Source: Vombatus ursinus
Taxonomy: Eukaryota; Chordata; Mammalia; Diprotodontia; Vombatidae
Direction of reading: 5' to 3'
Assembly (NCBI RefSeq): GCF_900497805.2
Contig: NW_020954582.1
Span: 667,083-731,082 of the forward strand
Length of the DNA stretch: 64,000 nucleotides
The notes below the pieces were generated by a model that searched no databases, was not told where the DNA came from, and saw only the letters and a list, made by a program, of their open reading frames with translations. Below are positions 1 to 13,100 of the stretch, in pieces. The position numbers were made by a program, and so were the translations under genes. How positions within the stretch are numbered: the stretch's first letter is position 1; each line of letters opens with the position of its first letter.

Positions 1-215
1 ACCCACTCACACACATTCACTTGCATTCACACACACACATTCACTTGCATTTGCACACACTCACACACATATTCCCTTGCATTCACACACACATTCACTT
101 GCATTCACTTACACACACACTCACACATTCACTTGCATTCACACATACGCACACACACATACACATACACTCACATACCCACTCACACTCACTCACACAC
201 ACTTACACTCTGTCT
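1..215. repeat. CA-rich tandem repeat with TTCACTTGCA units
   Basis: Imperfect tandem repeat of ACACACAC blocks separated by ATTCACTTGCATT, recurring about every 25-40 bases up to near 215. It lies in an intron of USP33 and runs off the left edge of the window, so its full size is unknown. Confidence 0.9.
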
Positions 216-1074
216 TGCTCTGTGGTAGGTAAGAGCCCACCCCCTGCACCCCCTGTACCCCCTGTTCTTTTCTGTGAGACTGAGTCCTTCGTGTAGTATG
301 GGGAGGCACAAAGGAGCCTGCATTATCGATCTCATTACCTTCTCCCCTAGACCCACTGTTCCTTCGGGCACCCAGGTGTGAAACCAGCCCGCGCTCTTGC
401 AATTCACTGCCCCCACAGCGTCCCTCACATGTGACCCCTTTTCTCCGGTCTCGTGGCCCGGGTTCAGGCCCGCATAGCGATGGGCTCCCTTCAGTCTCCC
501 CCATCTCATGTCTACACGGCTGTCAAGGTCTGTCCAATAAACTCTGGCTGCTTTTGGCTGCAGGGTCAAATGGGATTTCAGCTTTATCTCAGCTCCTTTT
601 TTACTTCAGTTTTTAAGTCTGTCAGTTTTATAGCATTAGATAATCATCAGAGACGCTTTCATTGCTTGGGTTTTTGTGCCCTTAGGGCCTGGCACTCAGT
701 AGGTGCTTCATAAATGCTTGTGGATTGCTAGCACCTGTATGTAATCTGTGAGTATCTGCACATTGCCTGCAGCATCATGGGGGGCTTGACTTTAAAAGTC
801 TGGAGTCCCCTGGTTTAGGGGGCAGCAGCGCCTTGGGCATCGGCTTGTACTCAGACAGGAGCACCTACTGTGTGCCAAGCACTGCACTAAGTGCTGGAGA
901 CCCAGAAAGAGGTGGAAGGCAGCCCCATGCTCACCAGGTGCTGGCAGCCAACTGGCTGGACATGGAGGTAGTGCTGGAGAGTGAGGAGCCTGCAGGGCCT
1001 CTTGGTCAAGCAGGCAGAGAGGCCAGGATCTGCTTCTTGTTCTGTTCTCTCAACTCTGCTTTCTTTTAAATTAG
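216..1074 (+). other. USP33 intron with L2-like fragments
   Basis: No exon is seen. At about 670-730 there is a plus-strand L2-type 3' end (CTGGCACTCAGTAGGTGCTT, then ATAAATG). At about 855-930 a minus-strand copy of the same end (CACCTACTGTGTGCCAAGCA) occurs. The stretch at 300-560 is weakly L2-like and ends in an AATAAA context, but I cannot assign it firmly. Confidence 0.5.
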
Positions 1075-1188
1075 CCCACCTTTGACCCAGTTCTTTCTTG
1101 ATTGCGGAGGACTAGCCCGGACGGAGAAGAAGCCAGCCATCTGTAAAAGCTATCTCAAGCTGATGACGGAGCTTTGGCACAAGAGCAG
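1075..1188 (+). CDS. USP33: USP33 exon A (after the catalytic Cys exon)
   Basis: Encodes [20 protein letters not shown] followed by [17 protein letters not shown], the first helices after the Cys box of the USP fold. The acceptor TTAG ends at 1074 and the donor GTACGT starts at 1189. The first base completes a Cys codon split with the preceding exon, and the last two bases begin an Arg codon finished in the next exon. Confidence 0.95.
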
Positions 1189-4100
1189 GTACGTGCTTGG
1201 CTGCTGCATCTCCTGGGTTAGCTTAAGTGTGCAAGGATGGCCTTTGAGGCAAGTTTGCGGTCAGGTTGTGTCCGTAACCCTGGGAGGTCATGACCAGTCT
1301 CGTGGTCAGTGTGACTGTCTGGGGCGGAGAGTAGCCCACACTCGTGGTCAGTGTGACCTTTGGGGGGGTAACCCACACTCGTGGTCAGTGTGACCTTTGG
1401 GGGGGTAACCCGCACTCGTGGTCAGTGTGACCTTTGGGGGGTAACCCGCACTCGTGGTCAGTGTGACCTTTGGGGGGGTAACCTGCCCTCGTGGTCAATG
1501 TGACCTTTGGGGGGGTAACCCACTCTCATGGTCAGTGTGACCTTTGGGGGTATAATCCACACTTGTGGTCAGTGTGACCTTTGGGGGGGGGTAACCCACT
1601 TTCTTCGTCAGTGTGAATGTCTGGGGCAGTTGGGGGTGGGTATCTGCACCAAGCATGGGGTTTCCCACATCTGATTTCTCTGCCGCTTGAACTCAAGCTG
1701 TACGTCTCCTAACGGCTGCCTCTGTCTAGGCCACGGAGACCACCCTCTGGCTGCCTGGAGCGTGGGCTCCGGCCGAGTCTCCGTGGGCCTCCCGTCCTCC
1801 TCCGGCTGTCACAGAGTGAGGCAGCAGTGCGCTTGGCCGCCGAAGGGAGGCTGGCTTGCAGCACAAACACTTTGCCTCCCTCTGCTGGTCGCTGACTCCC
1901 TGGGTCTGCATCGTCATTTGGAGGGATCTGGCCCTGCTCCCAGGAGGTGTCTCCTCTCTGGCAGCAGGGCGCTGCCCCGGGCCCGTTGGTCAGGCTTCAC
2001 AGAGGACCATGGCAGTGGCGCAGAGTTCTTCCAGGGCACGTGTGTGCTCACGGGCAGTGGCTCCTGGAGGCTTCTGGGGCAGTCACTGTTGGCCATGGCT
2101 CACACTGGGCCCCTGTATGTGAGGCAGTGGGAGCGCAAATTTGGTTGGAGCAGGTTGCTCACCTCTCTGGCCTCAGTTTCCCCCTTTGTAAAGTTGGAAG
2201 CCTTTGCCCTTTCTCCCTCCAGTTCTGTGGTTTCCCTGAGATGCAGTATGGTAGCATTCAGTAAGTGGGCTGAAAGCACGGGGGATTCCTCTGTTCCACC
2301 CAGGCACGACTTCTGCCTTGGCTCTATGCGTGACTCGCCTACAGCAGAGTCAGCAGTTAAATTGTCTGCCAATCGCGGAGAAGCCTTGCACCCCCTTATA
2401 GCGGGACCAGGGGTGAGCGCATGCCCCTGGCTAGGCCTCAGTTGGGGTTAGCGACTTCCAACGAACCCTCCAGGTAGTGGCCAGCTATGTGGCGGTGTGG
2501 TCTCGTGTGCTTGGTGCAAGGTGCAGATGGCCGAAGGACCGTGCACAAATGCCTGAGCTTGGATTGGGCTGGGAGAGCCCGTGTGACCTGAGGGCGTGTC
2601 ATCAGAGGGTAGCACCAGGAGGGGAGTTTTCTAGGACAGCCTTTCTCCAGATGTTTCTGTTTATAGGGAACTTCACGCCAGTTATCCACGGTCGTTCCCA
2701 AGAGAATGAGCTCGGAGTGCCTCACGATGAGCAAGGCCATCGGTGTGTGAATCAAATTGGAGGCAAGCAGGCTGGGTCCCAGCAGGGGACTGTAGGGCTC
2801 AAGGCTGCCAGACAGCCATCCGTGGTCTCCTGACGGCCCACATGGCTGTCAGTCATGGAACAGGTGCGAGGATTCCCATCTTGCTTGACCCAAGAGGCAG
2901 AGAAATGATGTGGTGTTGGGGATCAGGCCCTGCTGTGCTGTTAACCTTGACCATCAAGGCTGTGTGGGCCTGGAAAGCTGGTGAAGTCAGATGGGGGAGG
3001 GGGAGCAGATAGACCTCGTTCCATTGACAGATATTAGGGACCAGAGATGGCCCATCTTCTGCAGGACTTACAGAAAGCCAGGGACGAGAGGGACGGCTGG
3101 ATCGCAGATTAGCTGGGGAGAGGCTCCCTTGCTCATGGAAAGCTGAGGTCTTCAAAGGAGGAGTTCCCAAGCTCTTCCAGCCTCCGTACCCATGCCCTCA
3201 ATTCTCATGAGAGCAAATGCACATAAGACACATTTCTCATAAAGAAAAATTGATTGAGTCCCCAATGTTTTAAGCACAAAGATGTTGTATACCATGTGGA
3301 GGGCCCTGGTTTTGTTGCATGGCGGCCTGCACGTTTTATTCTCAGGATAGTGTTTGAGACAGGTGGGCACTCTTGGAGAAGGCCTCGGGGAGTGGGCCGG
3401 GCTGTTGAATGAGTTGTGTTACTCTGTTTCTCACCCACTCTCCCTTCTCTGCCCCCTCTGGGCAGACGGACCTGAGGCTCAGGCCTGCACTCCTGCTTGA
3501 AGAACCGACGGCCTGACCTTCGTTAGAGCGTGCTGTCTTAGGTCTTGGCTAACACGCAGGAGAGCTTTCTTTAAAAGGCACAGACCTCTGCTTCCCCAGT
3601 TCTGTTGTTCTTCATTCCTTTCCCCATGGATTCAGAAACATAATGGGGACTTATAGACTGAGGGCCCATTTGAGTTTTGCCTGCCTCATGGCTTGTGAGG
3701 GACAGAAGAGGGGGTCGTCTGGGGGCCAAGGAGCCCTTTTTGTTGAGTGAATAGCATAGAGAAAGACATAATAAATTTGGTGTCCACCACAGAGCTGTTG
3801 AGGGTCAGTCCCCTTCAGTCTGTGGCCTTGGCTGATAGACCATCCTGGCATTGAAGCCAGAAATAATGACGGCGAGATCTTGCTCAGGGGAGAGAATATG
3901 GAATCAGAACAGTTGGACCATGGGCCCCAAGGTTCAAACATGCACACCTGGGAGGAGCTAGAATTTTGTCAAGCACACACGCCCTTAGGGGAAGCTCCTA
4001 ACTCATCAAAAATGATGCTTCTGTGTTGGAGAAGATGTGGGAAAATTGGGACACTAATGCATTGTGGGTGGAGTGGTGAACTGACCCAGCCATTCTGGAT

Positions 4101-7100
4101 GTGTTTTGATCTTTTTTGTCACCAAAGAAAGATTCTATGGTCTGACTATTTTTGTGCTGTTTTCTCACATTTCTAGCCAATTACTTGAGTTTTAAACTCT
4201 TTGTTAAGGTAGGGGTCTGCTTCCAGTGTGGAGAATGTACTGTCCCAAGCTTTGGGAGTTTTGTGCAGCTGCTTTCAGAGATACTTCTAGGGACTTGTAA
4301 ATTTTCCATTCTTCCAAGGTGGTAGCATCAAGGGCGAGGTGTTAACTCTTTTCCTGGCCTGTGCTCTAGTCTGTGAGTGACCACAAGCACTCTTTTCTGC
4401 CTTTGAACTGTGAGGAGGAGTCCCTCTCCACTGCCACTACAAGCTCCACCACGCCAGCGCTCCTCCTCACCCCAGGACCGCCACCCAGAGTTGTGACCCA
4501 GATCCAAGCATGGGTAAAGCAAGAGAATCCTGCCTCAGCTCTAGCAAAGAGGTCCCTGTAATCCTCTTCTGGTCAGCTGCTTGATCCCTCCACCATCTGT
4601 GGGCCGAGAGCTCCAGGAAGCAGCTGTCGCCCGAGGGCTGTGTCGGGACTGGGGCTGGGAACGACCTTCTCTCTCACCCCAGTCGTAGGCCTTTCCTACT
4701 GACCTTCTAAGCTATCTTTGGCATTTGTGTGTTGAGAAGTCTGGAAACTGCTGCAGGTGCCCATGATTCAGTCCCCTGAGGCCTGCTCCAGGTTCGCTGA
4801 GGCCTGGTCTTTGTCTACATGCCCAAGCTGAACTGCGCTCCTCTTCCAGCCCGGTGCAATAGACCTTTCTAATCAACCATCCAGGTTGTCTTGGGCTGGA
4901 AATTTATTTCACTGTGTCTTTTTGTGGGTTCTGCTGTCTAGAATTTATTTGGTCATTTTTTTACAGGTATTTGGAGGGGTTTGGGGGACAGCTCAAGCAA
5001 GTCACTGATTTTACTCTGCCATCTTGGCTCCTGACCCACCCATTCTGGAGATCAATTTGGAACTATGCCCAAAGAGTTATAAAACCATGCATACCTTTTG
5101 ACCCAGCAATAGCACTTCTAGGGCTGTATCTCAAAGAGATCATAAAAATGGGAAAAGGACCCACATGTGCAAAAATATTTTTAGCACCTCTTTTTGTAGT
5201 GGCAAAGAGTTAGAAATTGAGAGGATGCCCATCAATTGGGCAATAGCTGAACAAGTTGTGGTATTTGAATGTAATGGAATACTATTGTTCTGTAAGAAAT
5301 GATGAGCAGGCAGATTTTAGAAAAACCTGGAAAGGCTTACATGAACTGATGCTGAGTGAAGTGAGCAGAAACTGGAGAACCTTGTACACAGTAGTGCAAT
5401 GATCAACTATCATTGACTTAGCTCTTCTCAGCAATGCAAGGGTCTAAGACAACTCCAAACGACTCATGATGGAAAATACTGTCCACATCCAGAGAAAGAA
5501 CTGTGGAGTTTGAATGCAGATTGAAGCATACTATTTTCTCTCTCTTTTTTTTCTTTCCTGTGGTTTTTCCCTTTTATTCTGATTCTTCTTTCACAACATG
5601 ACTAATGTGGAAATATGTTTAACATGATTGCACATGTATTACCTATATCAGATTGCATGCTGTTTTGGGGAAGAGAAGGGAGAAGAATTTGGAACTCTAA
5701 ATCTTATAAAAAATGAAAATTGATAGTATGTTTAAGAAAAAATTGATTCCCCTGCGATGAAAATAGAGAACACCCCAGACACCAGGTCTGCAGTGATTTC
5801 AAAAGGGAATATGTCCAAGAGCTCTCTCTCCCGTTGGCCTGAGCAGGCCTCAGACTGCCCGACTCCCAGGGTAGAAGATCTTCTGCTAGAGAAAGCCAAT
5901 TCTAAGGTCTTTGCCAAAGGAAACCTGCTTCCTGCTGGAACCCGTCATGGGCAGAGCTTAAAGCTTAACGCCTGCAGGATCCGGGATGTGATAGAGGGAC
6001 ACTGCCCTGAGATGGCAGAGCGCTGGCCGCCAGTCCTTGGGTTGTGTGCATCAACCATAGGGCCGCAGAGGGCCCGCTGTGAAGCAGGGCAGCAAAGGCC
6101 ATCCCTTTCGGCCCTTTGACACATTTCAGTCGCGGGTAGGAAATAGGGTTCCATTCATATCTTACTATTCAAAAGTATGTGTTCTTATTTTTTTTCTCCA
6201 GTAGGCTCAGGGAGCAAGACTGTCCTTCCTTGCCCTACGGCCAGTGACTCAGAAAACCACAAATTAACATTCTCTGGGGCAGCTAGGTGGAGCAGTGGAT
6301 AGAGCACTGGCCCTGAATTCAGGAGGACCTGAGTTCAAATCTGGCCTCAGACCAAACACTTGACGCTTACTAGCTGTGTGACTTTGGGCAAGTCACTTAA
6401 CCCCAATTGCCTAAAAAAAAAAAAATTAACATTCTTTGTGGTGTTTGTGGCGGGGTTCTGTGGTTTTTAGCATGGAGACAGTGAGTCCTAGGGGACCCCA
6501 GCATAGGACAGATGTCTTGGTTGTTGGGTGCCCGGGTGCACTTCTGTGTCTGTGTCTAGGGAGGTCTAGTGTGTGAGGGGTCAGAGCTTGGCCCAGGCTA
6601 AAGTCCTTTTGAAGGACTTTTAAAGGAGGGTTGTCCCAGACCTCCTGTTTTATGTAAGAAGAGATTTCCTTGCTTCATCCAAGACCAACCCAGCAGCCTT
6701 CTCAGTCTTAAGAAGACAAAGAGAGAATGAGGGTCAGTGTCCCTGGAGCTCTTGTAAATACGCGCCCATTTTTCTTCACCTCTCCGTTTTACACATTACT
6801 AAGATGTAAACTGGCAGTCTTCACCATGTTCCCACTTCTGAATGTCTTCCTTCCCTCCCCAGGCCTGGGTCTGTTGTTCCGACTAATTTGTTTCAAGGAA
6901 TTAAAACTGTCAACCCGGCATTTCGAGGTTACTCCCAACAGGTAAGTCCGTTGTCGCTGAATTTTATCTGGTGATAGGAGAAGCTTAGGCTGACTTCCTC
7001 ATAGAACAGCATAGTTGGCAGTATTCTCATGGGAAAAGAGTGTGAACAGTGAGTCTCTGCAGTTTGTCCTTTGGTTTTCAAGGTCCCTGAGACAGTTCTT

Positions 7101-10100
7101 TGGGTTTACTGAGGTTTCAATCCAGGGCATTATGTATACAAAGTGGTCCTAAAGCAGAAACAACCCGAGGCTTCAAGACCAAGTGGACAGGCACTTAGTA
7201 GGCAGCTTGATGTTTTTCCCCAAGTCAGTAAGTGTCAGAAGACAGGGCAGTAGAAGCCTGGAGGGCTTGTGAGACCTCTCGGGTGGGCATGGAGCCAAGC
7301 CAAGGGGGAGTTTTCTTGACTAATCAAGACATTTTTCAACCTGTCAGTTTTCCAGGCAAGAAAAGGTGTACGATCCCATCTTCCTCTATCATTCCAGAAA
7401 TGACCTCTTCTCCCTTTGGGAAAATAGGGCAGAAATACACGAGATAACCTGTACACATCCATGTGTGTTCAGAGATCTTCCAGATGCACTGAGGAGCATC
7501 TACTTTGTCTCCAGTGTTTGAAATTCTGGTTTTATTTATTGCAGAAGTAGTGGTCTCAGTCAGTCAACGTTTATTAAGCACCTACTGTGTGCCAGGCACT
7601 GTATCAGTATGGTTGGAGTACAGCCATTCCTTGGACAGGGATGTTACATCAGGCACTGCTAAGTGAGGCTGGCCCCAGGAGCACTCTGTACTCCAGGGCA
7701 ACCAGAGCTGAATTAGCCATCAGGAGCCCCAGTTCCCCCCCCCCCCCAGGCCATCATGAGGAACAAGAAAGGGGCTTTGTGGGAGTCTGCATTTGGCTTT
7801 AGTACTTAAAGATTGTGGCACAGGGTCAGAGATTTTAGAGCAGGGCCCACAGAAGCTGCTGCTGCTGGGCATTTCTACAGAGCTGTGAAGTCTGTTCAAT
7901 GGGTCCTCGCAACATTCTGGGGTGGGGAAACTGCTAGGGGTATGATCCCCATTTTACAGATGAAGAAACTGAGGCAGGTAGCTTAAAGTGACTTACAGGT
8001 AGGAAGTGGAAAAGTCCAATCCCTCGAAACCTGATGCTGCACTCTCTCCACCAGGCTGTCTTTCTCCCTGTGTCTTTCTATCTCTGTCCAGGATGCCCAG
8101 GAATTCCTCCGATGTTTAATGGACCTGCTTCATGAGGAGCTCAAAGAACAAGTCATGGAAACTGAGGACGGGGCCTCTCCTGGGACAGGCGAGGAGAAGA
8201 GCCCGTCAGAGATGGACTTCCAGTCATGTGAGTCATGTGGGAGCAGTGACAAAGCCGAGAACGAGACAGGCTCCCGCGGTCTGATGGAGGACCACGCGGA
8301 GACAGCCATGTTAATCCAGGAGGATGAGAACAACGCCAGCCCCGGAATGGTGAAAGAAAAAGCTCCGTGTAACAAGGCAAGCCCCAGGAGTCCTGAGGAC
8401 GACTTGGAGAAAGACGTAGACACTTTGTCAGAGATGGTGGACATCTTAAACAGCCAGGAAACCGTCAAAGTGCAGATACACAGCCGGCTTTCAGGTGAGA
8501 GGCCTGAAGGGATGAAAGGAGAGGTGCAGTGACTTGGTGGCTGGAGCAAGAGGTGGTGCAGGGATAGCACGGTACGGTGACAGAGATTTATGCGTGCACA
8601 GAGGTACTGCTTTGAGTGAATTGGGAAGGGGTGGAATGTTCAGTGGGGAACCATTGTGTGGTTACAAAAAATCTGAGGTCCGTAGGCAGATTCAGGGACC
8701 CCCATGTCCCTGGGCGCAGCAATCCCCATGAGCTTTCAGCTGTGCATATGCTTGCCCATCCGCATCCTTATGCTCACTGAGGCCCACGGACAGACACTGG
8801 AGAAGGTTCCAGCCTTTCCCCCTGGCCGGATCTAGGCTCAGTGACTCCTCTTGGAGTAGCTTTGAGCAGAGACTGGGCTTTTGTGGGTCAGCTCCTTGCT
8901 AGAAGGGGATGACGGGTTGCTGCGAGGCCTCGCTCACCTAGGCGTGGTGTGCCGTGGTGCCCCGTGAGCCTCTGGCCCCCTTGGGTGCTGTTGCCTGCTT
9001 GGCTCAGCACAAGATCATGGTATACAGGCCCCTCAGCTACCCACTCATATCACGTCCCTTCTCCCAGCAGCCTTGGAATGCTTCACGACATGTGTGATTC
9101 CATCCGGGAACAGGCCTGGACACCTGTGCTGATGGCAGGCGCCCAGACCTGGCTGGGGCTATCCTCAGAGCCTTTTCTGCCTGGCTTCTCCCTCTCTCCC
9201 TCCCTCCCCCCCGTCGTATCTGTCTTGGATGCATCTGGCCCGTGGCCCAGCGAGGCATTCATTGGCCAGGCCTGACCTGAGCCCTCTTAGTGAGTGACCT
9301 CTGCAAGGTTTGCCTGAACTTCAGAGCGGAGCGCTTCCTGAGGGGCTTTCTCACGATTTCCTCTTTGTCATCTTGTGGTTCTTCCCTGGACCGACCCCCA
9401 AAGTCCTTCCTCCTGTTCTGGAGATTCGCTTCTGACACCAACATTTACTGTTTCCAGAACATGCCCCCGATAGTCACATGATCGACCATCTGCCATCGAA
9501 TGAAGGAGGCAGTCCACGCTTGTCCGCCAGCCCTCCCAAATCGAGCTCCCTGTGGCCAGGTGCAGTCTCTGGCCACAAAAGAGGTAAACATTCCATTGGC
9601 CAAGTCACCCTATTCAAGGTCTATGGAAATGTGACTTAGCGTGTCACGCTGTCCGCTAGAAGCGCCACGGGGCACCGAGGAGACCCCATCTGCTGTATGT
9701 CCCCAGGCAGGCCACTTACGTTCTGTCTGCCTCAGTGCCCTTGTCTGTAAAACGGAGGTGGCATGAGCGTCCCATGAGATCATCTTTGTCCACGCCTGGC
9801 ACATTCTAAGTGCTGGTTAAATGCATGTCCCCTGCCACCTCTCTGATGGCCTCAGTGGCTGTCTGGGCCAACCCCTGTCAGGGCCTACACTGTCTCACCA
9901 TGAGGGGACTTGGACACAGAGAGCAGAGTGAAGGGAGGTGTCTGAGGTGCACCCTGATCCTCGGAGACACCCTGTCGTCAGCCCATTCTGCAGGTGGGGA
10001 AACTGAGGCAGGCAGCTGGTTCAGGCCTTGCCCCGGGTCTCACAGCTAGTGAGTGGGGGAGGCCAGGCCCAGTGCTCTGTGCAGTGGCGCCCCCTCATGA

Positions 10101-13100
10101 CCAAGCCGGTGGCAGAGCTGGGGTCGGAGCCTGTGTCTCCACTCCTTTGGTGGCCTGTTTGTCATCTCTCTCGTGGATGGTGCTTTCCCTGTGCCCATGG
10201 CCATAATTCAGCCTTTTCACAAAAGGGAGGCTCTTGGTTTGAGGTGGGTTGTGTGCGAGGTGCTGACCTGAATGGTCACTGCTCCGCTCTGCCCCCCAGC
10301 CCTGCCAGCCCCATCTCCCAAGAGGAAAAAGCAGCAGAAGAGATACCGGAGCGTCATTTCGGATATCTTCGATGGGACGATCGTGAGCTCTGTGCAGTGT
10401 CTGACTTGTGACCGGGTGAGTGCTGCGGGTGGTCCTTCCTCCAGGAACATTGATGGGATGGGGCCGTCCAGGAGCCCAGGGCTGGCACTGCCAGGGGGTG
10501 GTGAGAAGGGGGGGGTCGGGCCCCCGCAGGGCAGCCTTCCTCCTGCTCCCCCAAAGGAGTCTGGGGTTTAGCTCTGCTGAGAAGGATGCTCATAATGGGT
10601 TACTGATGGTACCAGTTGCTACATTTAAGTCAGACATTCATATTTTAATGGGCAATTTATGAATTTGTAAGTTCCCTGTCTGAGCCGAGGCTGGTAGTAC
10701 TTGACTCCCTCGCAATTGGATTCATTTTTGCACTTGGCTTAAGTCCTTAAAAATCATCCAGTCTAATGATAACAACCAACATTTATCTAGTGCCTACTGT
10801 GTACTGTGCTAACCTGTACAATTATTATTTCATTCGAGCCTCATAACAACCCTCGGAAGAGTAGGAGCTGTTACTGTCCCCATTTTACAGATGAGGAAAC
10901 TGAGGCAGGCTAAATGGCTTGACCAGGGTCACAAAGCTGGTGAATGTCTGAGGCTGGATTTGAACCCAGGTCTTCCTGACTGTGGGCCCAGTGCTCTGTG
11001 CACGTTTGCACCCCCTTATTTTTAAAGACAGGGCACCTGAGCCCCGAGAGGTGGTTGGTGCCTTTCCCACAGTCCCATAGAGAGTGAGGAGGGAGCTAAA
11101 CTTTGAGCCCAGGGACATTCCTCGCCCAGCCAGCAGGCCCCTTTTCCTATCCGCCATATTGTTGACTGTTGTGACTGGTCACTCAGTAACGTCGGGAAAT
11201 GGAAGAGGAGCCAGGCATATGTATAGAATTGTCTGAGTTTCTCAGCTCTAGGCATGAGCCCCTAGGAAACCTAGCAAGGAAACCCTTCTTATTTTTATAG
11301 GAAAACCTTCCCCCCAGAGAAGAAGTGCATTGAATTCCCCTCCCAGAGAGAGCGATGCTGAATGGACCAATCCAACAGCATGTCCTTTAGGGAACATTTG
11401 TGAGACTAAGACATAAGAATTTAAAGTGAAAAGATGGCTCGGAGTTACCGTTCTTGCACAGAGTCTACGAATTAGGAAGTTTTCATAATGTTAGTCAAAT
11501 TACAAGCCCAAGTACAGAGTGCTGAGGGCTGTTCATGGAGTTAATCGTGCTCAAAGGGACCACTAACAGTGGGGGGGGGGGGGTGTCTATATGCATGCGT
11601 GTGCACATGCGTGCACCCCAAGGCATAGCAACCAACTTCCAAACATAAATGTTACCCTAATGGCAATAAGATTTAAGCAGAAAAATGGCAATCAGAATCT
11701 TTAAAACAAACCTGACTTGAGTGGAATGGTGAAAAATCCTAGATTCTCCACAGCCTCAGAGTGTTCAGGTGAATTCCAAACCAATCCAGAAATGGAAAAC
11801 ATGCTCTCTGTATTGGGCAAACTTCAAAAACAAAGATTACCTTCTGTCTGTCTCTTTTTGGAAAACTGAGTCCTTGTCTCTAAACCAGGTAAGGATAAGT
11901 AGAGGAAGAGAACTGTGACCCTCTGCAGGGAATAGCGTGATGGAGAAGCGTTACATGAGAGGGCAGCAGATGAGAAATGTATTTGTGATTGATCCTTCAG
12001 GGTTGTTTGGTATTAGGGAAAGTCACGTGGTAAGCCACAACAACCACAAAAACTTGTGTTTGTAGCGCACGCCCTGTCTCTGCTCATGAAGCCCCCTAGG
12101 CCAAAGACAGGGGGCGGCTGCTCTTTTTCTGTGGCTCTTGGAGTGACCCAATAGCTAAAAGAAAGGGCATCAGGATGGGCACTGACCCTTAGCCAAAGCC
12201 AGGCAGATGACAGCGAGCCGTAAAGCCTTCGTGGTGGCCTTTGGGGGAGGAAAGGAAGAATGCGCAGTCTGTGGCGCAGAAGGTGTGCGCTGTTTGGGTG
12301 TGAAGCCTCTCAGCTTGCGTAGTCAGCAATGACAGCAAGGGGACGTGCCCAGGCGCCCACGCCTCCACAGCAGAGAAGTCCCAGGGCGGGAGCACCCAGC
12401 ACCCAGCCAGACTGGCACCCTCCGTGGCTGAGTTGGTGACCTGGCCAGAGGTACTGTTGGAACTCAGACCGGCCGACCCCGAGCCCAGGCCTGGTCACTA
12501 GGCTCCATGCAGGGTTAGTCAGGCACTTGCTCAGTGCTAGATCCTCCGCCTGCCTTTGGAGCGCTTGTCCTTGGCTGGGGCGGCCTGGGTGTGGCGTGGT
12601 AGCTGCCCCCTCTTGCTGACCGGGCTTCTCAGAGGCCAGGCAGAACTGCAGCTTCCCGCGTCCAGGAAACGCGGCTCCGGGCAAAGAAAGTCCATTGGCC
12701 CTCCCTGCTGGCTTGCCCCAGCCGAGCTCGTTGGCGAAGGAAGCTGGTGGGATCCTGGGCCGTGTTCTGCCGCTGCAGGTGTCGGTGACCCTGGAGACCT
12801 TCCAGGACCTGTCCCTGCCCATCCCCGGCAAAGAGGACCTCGCACGGCTGCACTCGGCGAGCCACCCAACCGCCATGGTCAAAGCGGGATCCTGCGGGGA
12901 GGCGTATGCGCCCCAAGGCTGGATTGCCCTGCTCATGGAGTACTTGCGCAGGTACGCTCGCCCTCACCGGCCGCAGACTTTGTTCGGGGCCCCCGTTGCT
13001 TCTGCGTGACCAGCACCACACTGACCGGCCCTTCTTTTTCTGTAATGACTTTCCAGGTTTGTTGTCTCCTGTGTCCCTAGCTGGTTTTGGGGTCCAGTAG

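Noticed and set aside
21-296. 91-aa His/Thr-rich open frame
   Set aside because: It is a translation of the CA-rich tandem repeat.
1299-1640. CRISPR-like regular repeats
   Set aside because: Units are directly abutting with no unique spacers, and the DNA is mammalian. It is a minisatellite.
6276-6345. A tRNA gene
   Set aside because: A and B boxes are present but belong to the SINE head; no cloverleaf with proper acceptor stem, and the element has a tail and target duplication.
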